A DNA stretch of 64,000 nt from Planctomycetaceae bacterium (GCA_012729315.1 JAAYDI010000211.1:1-64000); one strand, 5' to 3'. Shown: positions 42,873 to 58,098, counted from the first letter of the stretch. Program-made: numbers and translations. The notes: generated by a model from the sequence alone, not told the origin.

Positions 42873-43343
42873 CTACCACGCAAAGTGGGCGAACGCCTTG
42901 TTGGCATCCGCCATGCGGTGGACATTCTCGCGACGGGTGATCGCCGTGCCCTCTCTCTTATATGCGGCCAGCAGCTCGTCCGCCAGCTTCAGGTGCGTCG
43001 CGCGTCCCTTCTTTTCCCGTACGGCCAACAGGATCCAGCGGAAGGCCAGGGACTGCTGGCGTCCCTTGCTCACCTGCATGGGCACCTGATAGGCGGCTCC
43101 CCCCACGCGTTTGGAACGCACTTCGATGTGCGGCTTGACGTTTTCCACCGCCTGCGTGAACACCTCGATCGGCGACTGGTCCGAGATCTTCTTTCCGATC
43201 ACGTCCAAGGCGTCGTAGAACACACCCTGAGCCACGGATTTCTTGCCATCGCGCATCAGGCAGTTGATGAATTTGCTCGCCAGGACCGAATTGTACCGCG
43301 GATCCGGCTTGATTTGTGTGCGGCTCGAGGTGATACGACCCAT
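42873..43343 (-). CDS. rpsG: 30S ribosomal protein uS7
   Basis: 156 residues from the ATG at 43343 ([52 protein letters not shown]). VEVRS-type [47 protein letters not shown] is standard. Confidence 0.96.
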   Translation of the reverse strand: MGRITSSRTQIKPDPRYNSVLASKFINCLMRDGKKSVAQGVFYDALDVIGKKISDQSPIEVFTQAVENVKPHIEVRSKRVGGAAYQVPMQVSKGRQQSLAFRWILLAVREKKGRATHLKLADELLAAYKREGTAITRRENVHRMADANKAFAHFAW

Positions 43344-43466
43344 AACTACTGCCATCCAAACTACTGTGTTCCAACCACTCAAATGCGTTTCAACCACCCG
43401 TGTGCGCGCCGACGACCCGCAGTTGTGCGGGCGAGCGGGCGGGCTGCGGCGGGCACCGCACGTCAC

Positions 43467-43492
43467 ACACCGGCTCTAACACACCGGCTCTA
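43467..43492. repeat. 14-bp tandem repeat just after rpsL stop
   Basis: Two copies with 14-bp period (core acaccggctcta at 43467-43478 and 43481-43492). The second directly touches the rpsL TAA at 43493. Confidence 0.75.
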
Positions 43493-43861
43493 TTACGACT
43501 TCTTGGCCCCGTAGCAACTGCGAGACTGCTTGCGGCCGTCGACACCCAGCGTATCGAGCGCACCACGCACCACATGGTATCGCACGCCGGGCAGGTCGCG
43601 TACGCGGCCGCCGCGGACCAGCACGATCGAGTGTTCCTGCAGGTTGTGCCCCTCGCCCGGGATGTAGACCGTTACTTCCTTCCCGTTGGTCAACCGCACA
43701 CGCGTGATCTTCCGCAGGGCCGAGTTCGGCTTCTTGGGGGTCATCGTGCGCACCTGCAGGCAGACCCCCTGCCGCTGCGGGCACTTGTCCAGGACCGGCG
43801 CCTTGGTGAATGTGCGTTGTTTCCGGCGCGGTTTGCGCACCAGCTGGTTAATTGTCGGCAT
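43493..43861 (-). CDS. rpsL: 30S ribosomal protein uS12
   Basis: 122 residues from the ATG at 43861. [99 protein letters not shown]. Residue Lys of TPKKPNSA, important for streptomycin, is retained. Confidence 0.97.
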   Translation of the reverse strand: MPTINQLVRKPRRKQRTFTKAPVLDKCPQRQGVCLQVRTMTPKKPNSALRKITRVRLTNGKEVTVYIPGEGHNLQEHSIVLVRGGRVRDLPGVRYHVVRGALDTLGVDGRKQSRSCYGAKKS

Positions 43862-43987
43862 TCGAATCTCGCACTCGTCTAGAAACCGTCGCTTGTTGTC
43901 CGGCCGTCCGATTTTCCCAATAGAGAACCTTAGGGTATCGATTGCCGGCAAGTTGTCAAGGCGGAGGAGGGCTGCTTTGCCGGCCTC

Positions 43988-46900
43988 CTATTCGTCGTCG
44001 CTGTCATCGCCACTGTCGTCGAAATCGCCGTCGGATTCGTCGTCAGAGGACGCATCGTCGGACTCCTCCATTGACAGGATACCCAGATCCAGCCCGGCCA
44101 GTTCGTCCTCCTGTTGGAGCGACTCGCTGCCGGCTGTCAGGCGGCCGCCGGCGCGTGCCCCTTCCGTCTCGACGCCCTCGGTATCCACCGCCATCTTCAG
44201 CAGCGGGAAGGAGGTAACCAGGGACTTGTCCCCTTCGATGGCCAGTTCGTGGAGCACTTCAGGCCGGTACCGCACCTCCGAATCCTGGAAGGTGTGGAAG
44301 CCGGTGCCTGCCGGGATCAGGTGTCCGAGAATCACGTTTTCCTTGAGGCCGACGAGGTTATCGACCTTGCCGGCCAGTGCCGCCTCGGTGAGCACCTTGG
44401 TGGTTTCCTGGAAGCTGGCCGCCGAGATGAAGCTGGAACTCTGGACCGACGCCTTGGTGATGCCCAGCAACTGGGTGCTGGCCGTCGCCGGTTTGGGCCG
44501 GGCTCCCTTGGCCGGGGTGCCCCCCAGCCGCTCGATCTGCGCGTTGGCCTGTTCGACCGCCTCCAGGGGCACAATGGATCCGACCGCGAAGTCGCTGTCC
44601 CCCTTGTCCGAGATCTTCAGGCACTTGGCCAGATCCCGGTTCACGCGGCGGTATTCGAACCGGTCCATCACGATGCCCGGCAACAGGTTGGTGTCGCCGG
44701 CGTTTTCGACGCGGACTTTGCGGAGCATGCGGGCGATGATGATCTCGATGTGTTTGTCGTTGATTTCCACACGCTGGCTGCGGTACACCTGCTGGATTTC
44801 GTGCATCAGGTATCGCTGCACCTCCTCTTCGCCAGAGACGCGGAGGATGTCGTGCGGCACGAGGGGGCCGTCGACCAGCGCCTGGCCGGCTTTGACGTGG
44901 TCCCCCGAGTGGACAAGAAAGCGTTTGCCGTGGGAGACCAGGTGTTCGCGTTCGATCCCTGTCTCGCTGCGAATCACGACGGTCCTCTTGCCACGCTGCT
45001 TCTTCCCCGAGATCTCGATGATGCCGTCGATTTCGGCGATCACGGCCGGATCCTTCGGCTTGCGGGCCTCGAAGATCTCCGTCACGCGGGGCAGACCGCC
45101 CGTGATGTCGGACACCCCGGACGCTTCACGCGGCGTCTTGGCCAGGATCGCACCGGCGTTCACTTCTTCCCCTTCGGGCACTTCGATATAGGCCCGTTCC
45201 GGCAGGTAGTAGACGTCCAGCGGCTTGCCGTCGGCATCTTCGAGCACGATCTGCGGGTGCATGTCCCCCTTGAGATCCAGGATGTGGCGGCGGATGTGGC
45301 CGCTTTGATCCTTTTCGATGCGGAGCGTTTCCCCTTCCACCACTTCTTCGTAACGCACCTTGCCGGACCGTTCCGCCAGGATCGGGATGCTGTGCGGGTC
45401 CCACTGGCAGAGCACGGTGCCGATCGTGACCGCCTGCCCCTCTTTGACCTGCAGCACGGCGCCAGTGGGGACATCGTGCTTCTCGAGTTCGCGTCCTTTG
45501 GCGTCCAGCAGCGAGATTTCGCCGTTGCGGGTCAGCACGATTTCGTCGTGACTCTCGTTCCGCACGGTCCGTATGCGTGTCAAGCGGACGACACCGTCGC
45601 GTTTGGCGCGGGTCTCGCTTTCCTCGACGCTCATGTTGACCGTGCCACCGATGTGGAACGTCCGCATGGTGAGCTGCGTGCCCGGCTCGCCAATGCTCTG
45701 GGCGGCGATGATCCCGACCGCCATGCCTTCTTCGACCAGGGCGCCGGTGGAGAGATCCATGCCGTAGCAGAGCCGGCAGACGCCCAGGTCCGCGTCGCAG
45801 GTCATCGGGCTGCGGACCTGGATCTTCTCCAGCCCCAGGTCCTCGATCTTGCGCCCCACGTCGGAGGTGATCAGTTCATTCTCCCGCACGATCACTTCGT
45901 CGGTCACCGGATTGACGATGTTCTGGCGGCTGACGCGCCCTTTCACGGCGTCGGCCAACCGCACTTCCACCTTCTCACCACGGTAGATGACCCCCTTGGT
46001 GATGCCCTGGGTGGTCCCGCAATCGTGCATGGTGACGACCACGTTCTGGGCGACGTCGGCGAGCTTGCGGGTCAGGTACCCGGAGTCGGCCGTCTTGAGT
46101 GCCGTATCGGCCAGACCTTTGCGGGCCCCGTGCGTGGAACTGAAGTACTCGAGCACCGACAGGCCTTCGCGGAAATTGGCCTTGATCGGCGTCTCGATGA
46201 TTTCGCCGGTCGGCTTGGCCATCAGACCGCGCATGCCGGCCAGTTGGCGAATCTGCTCCACGCCGCCACGGGCGCCGGACTGAGCCATCAGGAACACCGG
46301 GTTGACGTAGGCGCCGCCGCGGTCGTCGGCCTTCATGGCGGACATCATTTCCGTGGTGATCTTTTCGCGGGCATGCGTCCAGGTGTCGAGCACCTGGTTG
46401 TAGCGTTCGGCCTCGGTGATCACCCCCTTCTCGTACAGCTTGCGGAAGCGCAGCACCTTCTTCTCGCTCTCCGCGATGACGCGGGCCTTCGTGTCGGGGG
46501 TCACCAGGTCATCGGTGGCGAACGACAGCCCGCTCCGCGTGCTCTCGCGGAACCCCAGTTGGTTCATGTCGTCCAGCAGGTCGATGGTGGCGCGGCGGCC
46601 GAGAGTCCGGTAGCAGTCGGAGATGACAGTGGCCAGGTCGCCGCTGCGCAGCTCCATGTTGTAGAAGTCCATGCCGTGAGGGAGCATCATGTTGAACAGG
46701 ATGCGCCCGTAGCTGGTGGTAATGCGCGCGCCGGGTTTACTGATCGTCTCCTCATCCCGGCGTTCGCAGCGGTCCGCAGGGAGTCGGACCTCGATCTGGG
46801 CGTGCATGTCGAGTGCCCCGAGCGAGAAGGCCAGATCCGCCTCCTCGACCGAGGCGAACTTCATGCCCTCTCCCCGGCGGCCAGGGGTCTGCAGCGTGAT

Positions 46901-48430
46901 GAAGTTGCAGCCCATCACCGTGTCCTGGGAGGGGCTCATGATCGGCCGACCGTTCGAGGGGGTGAAGATGTTGTTGGTCGACATCATCAGCGTGTGGGCT
47001 TCGACCTGGGCCTCGATCGACAGCGGCAGGTGCACCGCCATCTGGTCCCCGTCGAAGTCGGCGTTGAAGCCTTTGCACACGAGCGGGTGCAGGTGAATCG
47101 CGTTACCCTCCACCAGGATCGGCTCGAAGGCCTGGATGCCCATGCGGTGGAGCGTCGGAGCGCGGTTGAGGAGCACCGGGTGGTTCTGGATGACCGCCTC
47201 GAGGATGTCCCAGACCTCCTCGTCCTTGCGCTCCAGCATCTTCTTGGCGCTCTTGATCGTGTCCGCATGCCCGAGTTCCTTGAGCTTGCGGATGATGAAC
47301 GGCTGATACAACTCGAGGGCGATCTTCTTGGGCAGCCCGCACTGGTGCAGCTTGAGGGTCGGGCCGACCACGATCACGCTGCGGGCCGAGTAGTCGACGC
47401 GTTTGCCCAGCAGGTTTTCGCGAAACCGCCCCTGTTTGCCCTTGATCATGTCGGTGAGCGACTTGAGGGGGCGGTTGCTGCTGCCCAGCACCGGCCGCTT
47501 GCAGCGGTTGTTGTCGAACAAGGCGTCAACCGACTGCTGCAGCATGCGTTTCTCGTTGCGGATGATCACTTCCGGCGCGTTCAAGTCGACCAGCTTGCGG
47601 AGCCGGTTGTTGCGGTTGATGATGCGGCGGTAGAGATCGTTCAGGTCGCTGGTGGCGAAGTTGCCCGAGTCGAGCAGGACGAGGGGGCGGAGGTCGGGGG
47701 GGATGACCGGGATGGCGTCGAGCACCATCCATTCCGGCTGATTGTCGCTGTCGCGGATGGCTTCGACGATCTTGAGCCGGTTGGTAAGGTCCTTGGTCTT
47801 CTGTTTGGAACGCGTCTCGGCCAGCTCGGTCCGCAGCTGGTCGGAGAGCGCCACGAGGTCGAGCGACTTGAGGAGGGTCCGGATGGCCTCGGCCCCCATA
47901 TCGGCCTCGAAGCTCCCCTCGCCGTACTGTTCGCGCGCGGCCCGATACTCCTCTTCCGTCAGCAGCTGCTGCTTCTCCAGCTCCGTCTCGCCCGGATTGA
48001 CGACCACGTAGTCCTGGAAGTAGATGACCTTTTCCAGGCTGGTGGTTTTCATATTGAGCAGGTTGCCCAGGCGGCTGGGCATGGCTTTGAAGAACCAGAT
48101 GTGGACGACCGGGGCGGCCAGTTCGATATGCCCCATCCGTTTGCGGCGGACGCGGGAATGGGTGACTTTCACGCCGCAGCGGTCGCAGATCATGCCCTTG
48201 TATTTCATGCCGCGGTACTTGCCGCAGGCGCATTCCCAGTCCTTCTCGGGGCCAAAGATCCGTTCACAGAACAGCCCGTCCTTTTCCGGGCGGTAGGTGC
48301 GGTAGTTGATGGTCTCGGGCTTCTTCACCTCACCGAACGACCAGCTGCGGATGTCATGCGGCCGCGCGAGGCTGATTTTGACCGAAGCGTAGTCATTAAT
48401 GCGGTCATACGAACTTTCGCCGATGGTCAT
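43988..48430 (-). CDS. rpoC: RNA polymerase beta' subunit
   Basis: 1480 residues. N-terminal zinc module [26 protein letters not shown], catalytic [16 protein letters not shown] binding Mg2+, second zinc site [15 protein letters not shown], and bridge/trigger regions ([45 protein letters not shown]). The C-terminus is a strongly acidic Ser/Asp/Glu tail of about 50 residues. Follows rpoB. A 1,451-codon antisense frame lies opposite but is a codon-usage shadow. Confidence 0.98.
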   Translation of the reverse strand: MTIGESSYDRINDYASVKISLARPHDIRSWSFGEVKKPETINYRTYRPEKDGLFCERIFGPEKDWECACGKYRGMKYKGMICDRCGVKVTHSRVRRKRMGHIELAAPVVHIWFFKAMPSRLGNLLNMKTTSLEKVIYFQDYVVVNPGETELEKQQLLTEEEYRAAREQYGEGSFEADMGAEAIRTLLKSLDLVALSDQLRTELAETRSKQKTKDLTNRLKIVEAIRDSDNQPEWMVLDAIPVIPPDLRPLVLLDSGNFATSDLNDLYRRIINRNNRLRKLVDLNAPEVIIRNEKRMLQQSVDALFDNNRCKRPVLGSSNRPLKSLTDMIKGKQGRFRENLLGKRVDYSARSVIVVGPTLKLHQCGLPKKIALELYQPFIIRKLKELGHADTIKSAKKMLERKDEEVWDILEAVIQNHPVLLNRAPTLHRMGIQAFEPILVEGNAIHLHPLVCKGFNADFDGDQMAVHLPLSIEAQVEAHTLMMSTNNIFTPSNGRPIMSPSQDTVMGCNFITLQTPGRRGEGMKFASVEEADLAFSLGALDMHAQIEVRLPADRCERRDEETISKPGARITTSYGRILFNMMLPHGMDFYNMELRSGDLATVISDCYRTLGRRATIDLLDDMNQLGFRESTRSGLSFATDDLVTPDTKARVIAESEKKVLRFRKLYEKGVITEAERYNQVLDTWTHAREKITTEMMSAMKADDRGGAYVNPVFLMAQSGARGGVEQIRQLAGMRGLMAKPTGEIIETPIKANFREGLSVLEYFSSTHGARKGLADTALKTADSGYLTRKLADVAQNVVVTMHDCGTTQGITKGVIYRGEKVEVRLADAVKGRVSRQNIVNPVTDEVIVRENELITSDVGRKIEDLGLEKIQVRSPMTCDADLGVCRLCYGMDLSTGALVEEGMAVGIIAAQSIGEPGTQLTMRTFHIGGTVNMSVEESETRAKRDGVVRLTRIRTVRNESHDEIVLTRNGEISLLDAKGRELEKHDVPTGAVLQVKEGQAVTIGTVLCQWDPHSIPILAERSGKVRYEEVVEGETLRIEKDQSGHIRRHILDLKGDMHPQIVLEDADGKPLDVYYLPERAYIEVPEGEEVNAGAILAKTPREASGVSDITGGLPRVTEIFEARKPKDPAVIAEIDGIIEISGKKQRGKRTVVIRSETGIEREHLVSHGKRFLVHSGDHVKAGQALVDGPLVPHDILRVSGEEEVQRYLMHEIQQVYRSQRVEINDKHIEIIIARMLRKVRVENAGDTNLLPGIVMDRFEYRRVNRDLAKCLKISDKGDSDFAVGSIVPLEAVEQANAQIERLGGTPAKGARPKPATASTQLLGITKASVQSSSFISAASFQETTKVLTEAALAGKVDNLVGLKENVILGHLIPAGTGFHTFQDSEVRYRPEVLHELAIEGDKSLVTSFPLLKMAVDTEGVETEGARAGGRLTAGSESLQQEDELAGLDLGILSMEESDDASSDDESDGDFDDSGDDSDDE

Positions 48431-48524
48431 GTGCCCGTGCTCCTTATCGAGATCCCTGTGAGGTGGTGATCGTCTTGTATATGTCCGCGCCGCGGGCCCC
48501 TGGGAGAGATGCTCCGCACAGAGG

Positions 48525-52247
<3,723 letters not shown>

Positions 52248-52503
52248 GTGCAACAAAGCTCCATGCAAAGCGAGTCACGAAACGGGCAGCAGCTGGCGCG
52301 GCCCGAGAGCGCACGGCGCGCGGCGCACCGGGAGGCAGAGGACGTGCACCACGGCAGGGGAGGATCGGCGCACACCTTCCCCCCAGAACGACACAAGCAC
52401 GATCGAACGCTTGCACTGAAGGATTTTGAGGACCAAGCGTGCTCAACCTGCCTCCTGCCCGGCGGACATGGCCAGGCAGGACGATTACTCGGGAATCGGT
52501 GAA

Positions 52504-52917
52504 TTACTTGAGTTCGACCGACCCGCCAGCTTCTTCCAGTTCGGCCTTGACTTTTTCGGCCTCTTCCTTCGAGACCTTCTCCTTGATCGCTACCGGAGCG
52601 CTTTCGACCATCTTCTTGGAGTCCATCAGCGTGGCACCGGTCAGATTCTTGACGACTTTCACGACATTGAGTTTCTTGTCGCCGAAGCCCGTCAGCACGA
52701 CATCCCATTCGGTCTTGGCGGCCTCCGCGGCCACTCCCTCGTCGCCGGCCGGAGCGGCAGCCATCATCACCGCTCCGCCTGCTGCGGGCTCGATCTTATA
52801 CACTTCCTTGAGGTAGTCGCTCAGTTCCTTCGCCTGCTTGAGTGTCAGGTTGGCGATCTTATCCCCCAGTTCCTTGCATTCCCCGGAGAATTCCACGGTG
52901 GCAGTACTATCAGACAT
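52504..52917 (-). CDS. rplL: 50S ribosomal protein bL12
   Basis: 137 residues from the ATG at 52917. N-terminal dimer helices LGDKIANLTLKQAKELSDYLKEVYKI, hinge rich in Ala/Gly, then EWDVVLTGFGDKKLNVVKVVKNLTGATLMDSKKMVESAPVAIKEKVSKEEAEKVKAELEEAGGSVELK. Recruits translation GTPases. Confidence 0.97.
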   Translation of the reverse strand: MSDSTATVEFSGECKELGDKIANLTLKQAKELSDYLKEVYKIEPAAGGAVMMAAAPAGDEGVAAEAAKTEWDVVLTGFGDKKLNVVKVVKNLTGATLMDSKKMVESAPVAIKEKVSKEEAEKVKAELEEAGGSVELK

Positions 52918-53068
52918 GGCGGATGGTTCCCTTTCCCATAATTCGATGGCATCGCGCGGGAGCGACGCCAAGCGCTAAAGTGAAACTGTCAAGGAATATT
53001 GTTGTCGCACGGGCAACCCAGGCCCCCGCCCCTGGCATGCCTCGCCGCGTCGGAAGACTCTCCGGCGC

Positions 53069-53599
53069 CTACTCCGGATCCTCCTCCTGTGCGGCCTGTT
53101 TCTCAATCTGGCTGGCCAACGCCCCGCCTGGTCCCACGAGCTGCGATGCCAGCTGCGCGCCGGGCGACAGGATCTGTCCCGACAGGATGCTCAGCTGTTC
53201 GAGCCGGTTGGGCCAGGAGGCAATTTCGCGAACCCGTTCCGGCGTGAGCCGTTCGCCGTCCATCACTCCGCCGCGAGCCTGGAAGTGCTCGTACTGAGTG
53301 GACTTGTCCAACCGGGTTGCTTCCTTCACCAGGGAGATGAAGTCTTCCCCCCCCCACATCACGGCCAGCGTACCTTCGGCGTCCTGGAAAGCGGGTGCCA
53401 AAGGGGTTCCCTCCGTGGCACGCCGCGCCATGCCGTTCTTGACGACCAGCAGTTTGATGTTCTTTTCGCGGAGTTCCCGCCGCAAGGCGACCGTCTGATT
53501 GGCATCAATGCCGATCACATTGACCAGCAGGGCGTCGTCGACCCCCTGAAGTCGCTTGGCGATGTCCCGGATCACTAAGTTCTTGACGTACTTGCTCAT
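53069..53599 (-). CDS. rplJ: 50S ribosomal protein uL10
   Basis: 176 residues. [66 protein letters not shown] with [14 protein letters not shown]. The end is the helical stalk for bL12 dimers. Followed by rplL after about 150 bases. Confidence 0.96.
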   Translation of the reverse strand: MSKYVKNLVIRDIAKRLQGVDDALLVNVIGIDANQTVALRRELREKNIKLLVVKNGMARRATEGTPLAPAFQDAEGTLAVMWGGEDFISLVKEATRLDKSTQYEHFQARGGVMDGERLTPERVREIASWPNRLEQLSILSGQILSPGAQLASQLVGPGGALASQIEKQAAQEEDPE

Positions 53600-53704
53600 G
53601 TTTGCTCAGCCACCATCCAGCTCAGCCGCCACGGGGTGGCCCTGGTCGGACTTTCTGGACTTCTTGCCTTCCCACTTGCCTTCCCACTGCCGGCTCACGT
53701 TCAC

Positions 53705-54382
53705 TCACGCCGCCACGCGCACCGATGGACTCATCGTCGCGCACAGCGCGATCGTGCGGACGAACGATCCTTTGACCGAGTTGGGCTTCATTGACACGAT
53801 GCGGTCGAGGAACGCCTGCACGTTTTCCTGGAGCTTGATGGGATCGAAACTCATTCGGCCCACCACCGCGTGGACGTTGCCCCCCGAGTCGTTGCGGAAC
53901 TCCACCTTGCCCGCCTTGTACTCGCGAACCACCTTGGCCACTTCCTGCGTCACCGTGCCGCTGCGCGGCGACGGCATCAGGCCACGCGGCCCGAGCACTT
54001 TGCCCAGCCGCCCGACGACCCCCATCATGTCGGGCGCGGCGATGCAGGCGTCAAAGTCGAGCCACCCTTCCTGGATACGTTTGGCCAGATCCTCCTGCCC
54101 GACTACGTCCGCGCCGGCCTCCTGCGCCGCGTCCGCCAGTTCCCCCTTGGCGAACACCACGACGCGCTGCGACTTGCCGATCCCGTGCGGCAACACGATC
54201 GAGCCGCGTACCAGCTGATCTGCCTGCTTGGGATCGATGCCCAGCCGCATGTGGACCTCGACCGTCTGGTCGAATTTGGTGGTCCCGAATTCCTTCAACC
54301 TGGCGATGGCTTCCGCCAGCGGCAGCGCCTCCCTGGTGCTGACCTTTGCCATGGATTCGTAACGCTTTGACTTTTTCGCCAT
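53705..54382 (-). CDS. rplA: 50S ribosomal protein uL1
   Basis: 225 residues. [79 protein letters not shown] and [46 protein letters not shown]1 stalk protein that also represses its own operon in other bacteria. Confidence 0.97.
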   Translation of the reverse strand: MAKKSKRYESMAKVSTREALPLAEAIARLKEFGTTKFDQTVEVHMRLGIDPKQADQLVRGSIVLPHGIGKSQRVVVFAKGELADAAQEAGADVVGQEDLAKRIQEGWLDFDACIAAPDMMGVVGRLGKVLGPRGLMPSPRSGTVTQEVAKVVREYKAGKVEFRNDSGGNVHAVVGRMSFDPIKLQENVQAFLDRIVSMKPNSVKGSFVRTIALCATMSPSVRVAA

Positions 54383-54409
54383 CTGCCTACCCTTGTCTGC
54401 CTACCCTTC
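54382..54409. repeat. 14-bp tandem repeat at rplK stop
   Basis: tctgcctacccttg at 54382-54395 and tctgcctacccttc at 54396-54409. The rplK stop (54401-54403) lies in the second copy, and the rplA start is at the edge of the first. Confidence 0.8.
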
Positions 54410-54829
54410 GATGACGTCCAACCCCATGCTGCGAGCGGTCCCCTCAATCATTCGGCGCGCGTGGTCCAGGTCCCGCGCGCTGAGATCGGCCGCCTTCTTC
54501 CGGCAGATCTCGTCAATCTGTGAGCGCGTGACCTTTCCCACCTTGTCGCGGTTCGGTGCGCCCGAGCCGCTGGCGATGCCCGCCGCCTGCTTCAACAGTG
54601 ATGCCGCCGGAGGGCTCTTCGTCACGAACTCAAAGGACCGGTCACTGAACACGCTCACAATGACCGGGATCGGCGTTCCATTGTATTCCTTGGTGCGGTC
54701 GTTGAACTGCTGCACGAACTGCCCCAGGTTGATGCTGAACTTGCCCAGCGACGTGCCGACCGGCGGCGCGGGAGTGGCCTGCCCGCCGGGAACCTGGAAC
54801 TTCGCTTGCCCTATCAATTGCTTCGCCAT
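54401..54829 (-). CDS. rplK: 50S ribosomal protein uL11
   Basis: 142 residues from the ATG at 54829. AKQLIGQAKFQVPGGQATPAPPVGTSLGKFSINLGQFVQQFNDRTKEYNGTPIPVIVSVFSDRSFEFVTKSPPAASLLKQAAGI. Conserved Pro-rich hinge; binds the GTPase centre. Confidence 0.97.
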   Translation of the reverse strand: MAKQLIGQAKFQVPGGQATPAPPVGTSLGKFSINLGQFVQQFNDRTKEYNGTPIPVIVSVFSDRSFEFVTKSPPAASLLKQAAGIASGSGAPNRDKVGKVTRSQIDEICRKKAADLSARDLDHARRMIEGTARSMGLDVIEG

Positions 54830-54897
54830 AAACAATACACTCCGCCGTTATCTGAGCCGGTCGCCGGAACGCCCACGGACCTCTGCGGCCTGCCGGA

Positions 54898-55839
54898 CTA
54901 GACCGATTCAACCTGCCAGTGCTCCAGTTCCACAGGGGTGGAGCGACCGAAAATGTTGATCATCACCGTGATGCGGCCATTGGCCTCGTCGATCGACTCG
55001 ACATCCCCTTCGAAGTTCTCGAAATACCCCTCTTTTACCCGCACCCGATCGCCCGACTTGAACGGGATCGCCGTCCGGACCGGCGACTCACCCGCTTCCA
55101 CACCCTTACTGGTCGCCAAGATCCGCTGCACTTCATGGGCGGCCATCGGCGTGGGCTTGCCGGCCGATCCGGTGAAGTCGCCGATGCCCGGTGTTTCCCG
55201 GACCAGGAACCACGTGTCTTCGTTCAGCACCATGTTGATCATCAAGTAGCCCGGGTAGAGCTTCTTCTTGACGATCCGCCGCTTGCCACTCTTGTTGTAC
55301 TCCGCGACGTCTTCAGTGGGGACGACGATCTCGCCGAAATACTGCTCCAGGCCCGCGACTTTCACACGCCGCTCCAACGCGCGGCGAATCGACTCCTCGC
55401 GATTCACCTGGACCTTGAGTATATACCACTGCTTGACCTCTTCCTCTGCTCCTTCCTCTGCTCCTTCCCCTACTTCCTCCGTATCCCCTGTATCATCCTC
55501 GTCGTCTTTCCCTTCCACCTTGGCCGTGTCTTGCGGCATCGGCTGAGTGTCTACTTTGCTCTGGCGTTTCTTATCTTCCTTCTTGTCTTCCTTGTCTTCC
55601 TTGTCTTCGTCTGCCTTGCCTGCTGATGGTTTGTCGTCTGCCGCGCGGTCTTTGTCCGTGTCGGAGTCCGGGGCTGTCAGGCCTGGCTCGACCGGCGTCT
55701 GCTCGGTCGCGTTTTTTTTCGTCTCTGGCGTCTGGTCGGTCGGCAGGGCTACCGCCTTGGACCCAGCGTCGCCGGGGGCCAGTTCATCGCGCACGGGTTC
55801 GGAGGCCAGTTCATCACGGCTATCCGGGTCACCTGCCAA
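54898..55839 (-). CDS. nusG: NusG with long charged N-terminal extension
   Basis: 313 residues. Residues about 1-135 are a low-complexity acidic/Lys extension (DKEDKEDKKEDKKRQSK, DDEDDTGDTEEVGEGAEEGAEEE). The NGN domain starts KQWYILKVQVNREESIRRALERRV and includes KKKLYPGYLMINMVLNEDTWFLVRETPGIGDFTG; KOW is FKSGDRVRVKEGYFENFEGDVESID. The start is a TTG with GAGGGTG 5 bases upstream; the frame has no upstream ATG. NusG joins RNA polymerase to Rho or the ribosome. Confidence 0.9.
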   Translation of the reverse strand: MAGDPDSRDELASEPVRDELAPGDAGSKAVALPTDQTPETKKNATEQTPVEPGLTAPDSDTDKDRAADDKPSAGKADEDKEDKEDKKEDKKRQSKVDTQPMPQDTAKVEGKDDEDDTGDTEEVGEGAEEGAEEEVKQWYILKVQVNREESIRRALERRVKVAGLEQYFGEIVVPTEDVAEYNKSGKRRIVKKKLYPGYLMINMVLNEDTWFLVRETPGIGDFTGSAGKPTPMAAHEVQRILATSKGVEAGESPVRTAIPFKSGDRVRVKEGYFENFEGDVESIDEANGRITVMINIFGRSTPVELEHWQVESV

Positions 55840-55922
55840 CTTTACACCCTCGCGTTCTGGGGCATCGCAGCTGTCAACTTAGCGCATCATCGACCGGAGA
55901 GGCCCGCGTGGGCGGAGCCTTC

Positions 55923-56354
55923 TCAGCCGGGCCGCACTCCGATCAACACGAACAACTGTTGCCAGACCAGGTCATATCCGAACAGCACGGCTGCCAGCAG
56001 GAAGATGACGAAGATCACCACTGCGGAGCTGCGCACCAACTCGGCTCGCGACGGCCACGAGACCTTGTTCATTTCGGCTTCCACCGCGATCAGGAAATCG
56101 GCAAATTGCGAGACGTTCACCAAGCGGTAACCGACCCACAAGCCGACCAGCAACGTCAGGCCGGAGAGCGGGTACTGCAACTGGGAACCAGGCCCGAGCA
56201 GCGTCCAGATCCGCCAGGTGAAAATCAGTACCAAGACCCAGATGACGGCACATGTCACCTGGCGGGCGATCCGCCCCTGGCTCTTCTTGTACACGTCAAG
56301 GCGGAAGAGCTCCTGCAGCCAGACGGCCCAAAGCGACTTGCTGTCATTTCCCAT
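55923..56354 (-). CDS. secE: SecE translocase subunit with extra TM segments
   Basis: 143 residues from the ATG at 56354. Hydrophobic segments at about 32-52 (VTCAVIWVLVLIFTWRIWTLL), 62-80 (LSGLTLLVGLWVGYRL) and 110-138 (SSAVVIFVIFLLAAVLFGYDLVWQQLFVLI). The SecE core is VEAEMNKVSWPSRAELVRSSAVV. Most bacterial SecE have one or three; this is a three-TM form. Confidence 0.9.
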   Translation of the reverse strand: MGNDSKSLWAVWLQELFRLDVYKKSQGRIARQVTCAVIWVLVLIFTWRIWTLLGPGSQLQYPLSGLTLLVGLWVGYRLVNVSQFADFLIAVEAEMNKVSWPSRAELVRSSAVVIFVIFLLAAVLFGYDLVWQQLFVLIGVRPG

Positions 56355-56390
56355 CGGGTAATCCACATTCTTCCGGACGACAAAAAATGG

Positions 56391-56463
56391 CAGGGGCGGC
56401 GGGAATCGAACTCGCAACCTTTGGTTTTGGAGACCAACGCTCTGCCAATTGAGCTACACCCCT
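56391..56463 (-). tRNA. tRNA-Trp(CCA)
   Basis: 73 bases. Acceptor AGGGGTG pairs CGCCCCT, discriminator G; anticodon loop CTCCAAA gives CCA. CCA tail is not encoded. Lies between tuf and secE. Confidence 0.96.
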
Positions 56464-56492
56464 GCATAGTCCTCGTGCCGCAGTGAACCGCC

Positions 56493-57689
56493 TTACTTAA
56501 TCACCTTCGTGACGACGCCGGACCCCACGGTACGGCCTCCCTCGCGAATCGCGAAGCGGACGCCGTCGTTGATGGCGATGGGCTTGTGCAGTTCGATCTG
56601 CAGCCGGACGTTGTCGCCGGGCATGCACATTTCCGCTTCTACCAGGTTGGCGGTGCCAGTCACATCGGTGGTGCGGAAGTAGAACTGCGGGCGGTAGCCG
56701 CTGAAGAACGGCGTGTGCCGGCCCCCTTCGTCCTTCGACAGACAGTAGACTTCGGCTTCGAATTCCGTGTGCGGCGTGATGGAGCCGGGCTTGGCCAGCA
56801 CCTGGCCGCGCTGGATCTCGTCGCGCTTGATGCCCCGCAGCAGGCAGCCCACGTTGTCGCCAGCGCGTCCTTCGTCGAGCAGCTTGCGGAACATTTCAAC
56901 GCCTGTGCAGGTCGTCTTGCGGCTCTCGGCGCTGAGCCCGACGATCTCCACTTCGTCGCCCACTTTCACCACCCCCCGCTCAATACGTCCCGTCGCCACC
57001 GTCCCGCGGCCTTCGATCGAGAACACGTCTTCGATCGCCATCAGGAACGGCTTGTCGGTCACGCGCTCCGGCTCCGAAATGTACGAGTCGATGGCGTCCA
57101 TCAGCTCGCTAATGCACTTGCTCGCCGCCGGATCCTTCGGATTCTTGTACGCACTCAGACTGTCGCCGCGGACGATGGGAATCTCGTCCCCGGGGAAACC
57201 GTACTTGTCGAGCAGTTCGCGGACCTCGATCTCGACCAGGTCCAACAGCTCGGCATCATCCACTAGGTCGACCTTGTTCAGGAAGACCACGATGGCGGGC
57301 ACGTCCACCTGGCGGGCCAACAGCACGTGCTCTTTGGTCTGCGGCATGGGGCCGTCGGCGGCCGACACGACAAGGATCGCACCGTCCATCTGGGCCGCCC
57401 CAGTGATCATGTTCTTGATGAAGTCCGCGTGCCCCGGGCAGTCAATGTGGGCGTAGTGCCGGTTGTCGGTCTCGTACTCCACGTGGGCCACGGCGATCGT
57501 CACCGTCTTGGAAGCGTCACGCACCGTACCTCCCTTGGCGATGTCGGCGTACGACTTGAAAGTCGCCAGCCCCTTGGCAGCCTGCACCGCCAGGATGGCG
57601 CCGGTCAAAGTCGTCTTGCCATGATCAATGTGACCGATCGTACCAACGTTGATGTGCGGCTTGTCTCGTTTGAATGTGTCCTTGGCCAT
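56493..57689 (-). CDS. tuf: Elongation factor Tu, planctomycete-type switch I
   Basis: 398 residues from the ATG at 57689 ([31 protein letters not shown]). P-loop GHIDHGKT at 19-26; DCPGH at 83-87; NKVD present. In switch [22 protein letters not shown] replaces the usual E-R-x-R-G-I-T-I, giving K-T-V-T at 61-64. I associate this form with planctomycete EF-Tu, so it supports the taxonomic call. Delivers aminoacyl-tRNA to the ribosome. It is placed with tRNA genes and secE, not with fusA. Confidence 0.97.
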   Translation of the reverse strand: MAKDTFKRDKPHINVGTIGHIDHGKTTLTGAILAVQAAKGLATFKSYADIAKGGTVRDASKTVTIAVAHVEYETDNRHYAHIDCPGHADFIKNMITGAAQMDGAILVVSAADGPMPQTKEHVLLARQVDVPAIVVFLNKVDLVDDAELLDLVEIEVRELLDKYGFPGDEIPIVRGDSLSAYKNPKDPAASKCISELMDAIDSYISEPERVTDKPFLMAIEDVFSIEGRGTVATGRIERGVVKVGDEVEIVGLSAESRKTTCTGVEMFRKLLDEGRAGDNVGCLLRGIKRDEIQRGQVLAKPGSITPHTEFEAEVYCLSKDEGGRHTPFFSGYRPQFYFRTTDVTGTANLVEAEMCMPGDNVRLQIELHKPIAINDGVRFAIREGGRTVGSGVVTKVIK

Positions 57690-57728
57690 TGCTTTCCACA
57701 CCTAGTTTACGTATGCGTTTGTCGACGT

Positions 57729-57752
57729 ACCCAAATACAAACCCAAATACAA
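57729..57752. repeat. 12-bp tandem repeat upstream of tuf
   Basis: Two perfect copies of acccaaatacaa at 57729-57740 and 57741-57752, in the spacer between tRNA-Thr(GGT) and tuf. Confidence 0.75.
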
Positions 57753-57808
57753 CACAGTCCATCACCATCAGCAGAAATCGTTTTCTGCGGGCCCCTGCAC
57801 CTGCCAAG

Positions 57809-57881
<73 letters not shown>

Positions 57882-57891
57882 AACCAATCAG

Positions 57892-57962
57892 AGCGGGTGA
57901 AGGGAATCGAACCCTCGTGTTCAGCTTGGAAGGCTGACGCTCTACCATTGAGCTACACCCGC
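57892..57962 (-). tRNA. tRNA-Gly(TCC)
   Basis: 71 bases. Acceptor GCGGGTG/CACCCGC, discriminator T; anticodon loop CTTCCAA gives TCC. Its first bases are duplicated twice upstream. Confidence 0.95.
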
Positions 57963-57993
57963 GTTCCCCACACCCGCGTTGCACACCCGCGTT
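57956..57993. repeat. Triplicated 10-bp end of tRNA-Gly
   Basis: cacccgcgtt occurs at 57956-57965 (covering the 5' end of tRNA-Gly), 57971-57980 and 57984-57993. These look like duplications of the gene edge. Confidence 0.7.
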
Positions 57994-58098
57994 CTCCCGG
58001 ACACATCCTCGCTGTTCCCGCGTTGCTCCCGCATCCAACAGTTGCCTGCCGCAGACGCTGTCGCCGTTGTTCCGCCGCGTCCAGCGGCGCTCTACAAA

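Noticed and set aside
44114-48469. 1,451-codon open frame on the plus strand opposite rpoC
   Set aside because: Shadow of GC-rich codon use in rpoC; the sequence lacks any domain, and similar long frames lie opposite rpoB, secY and fusA.
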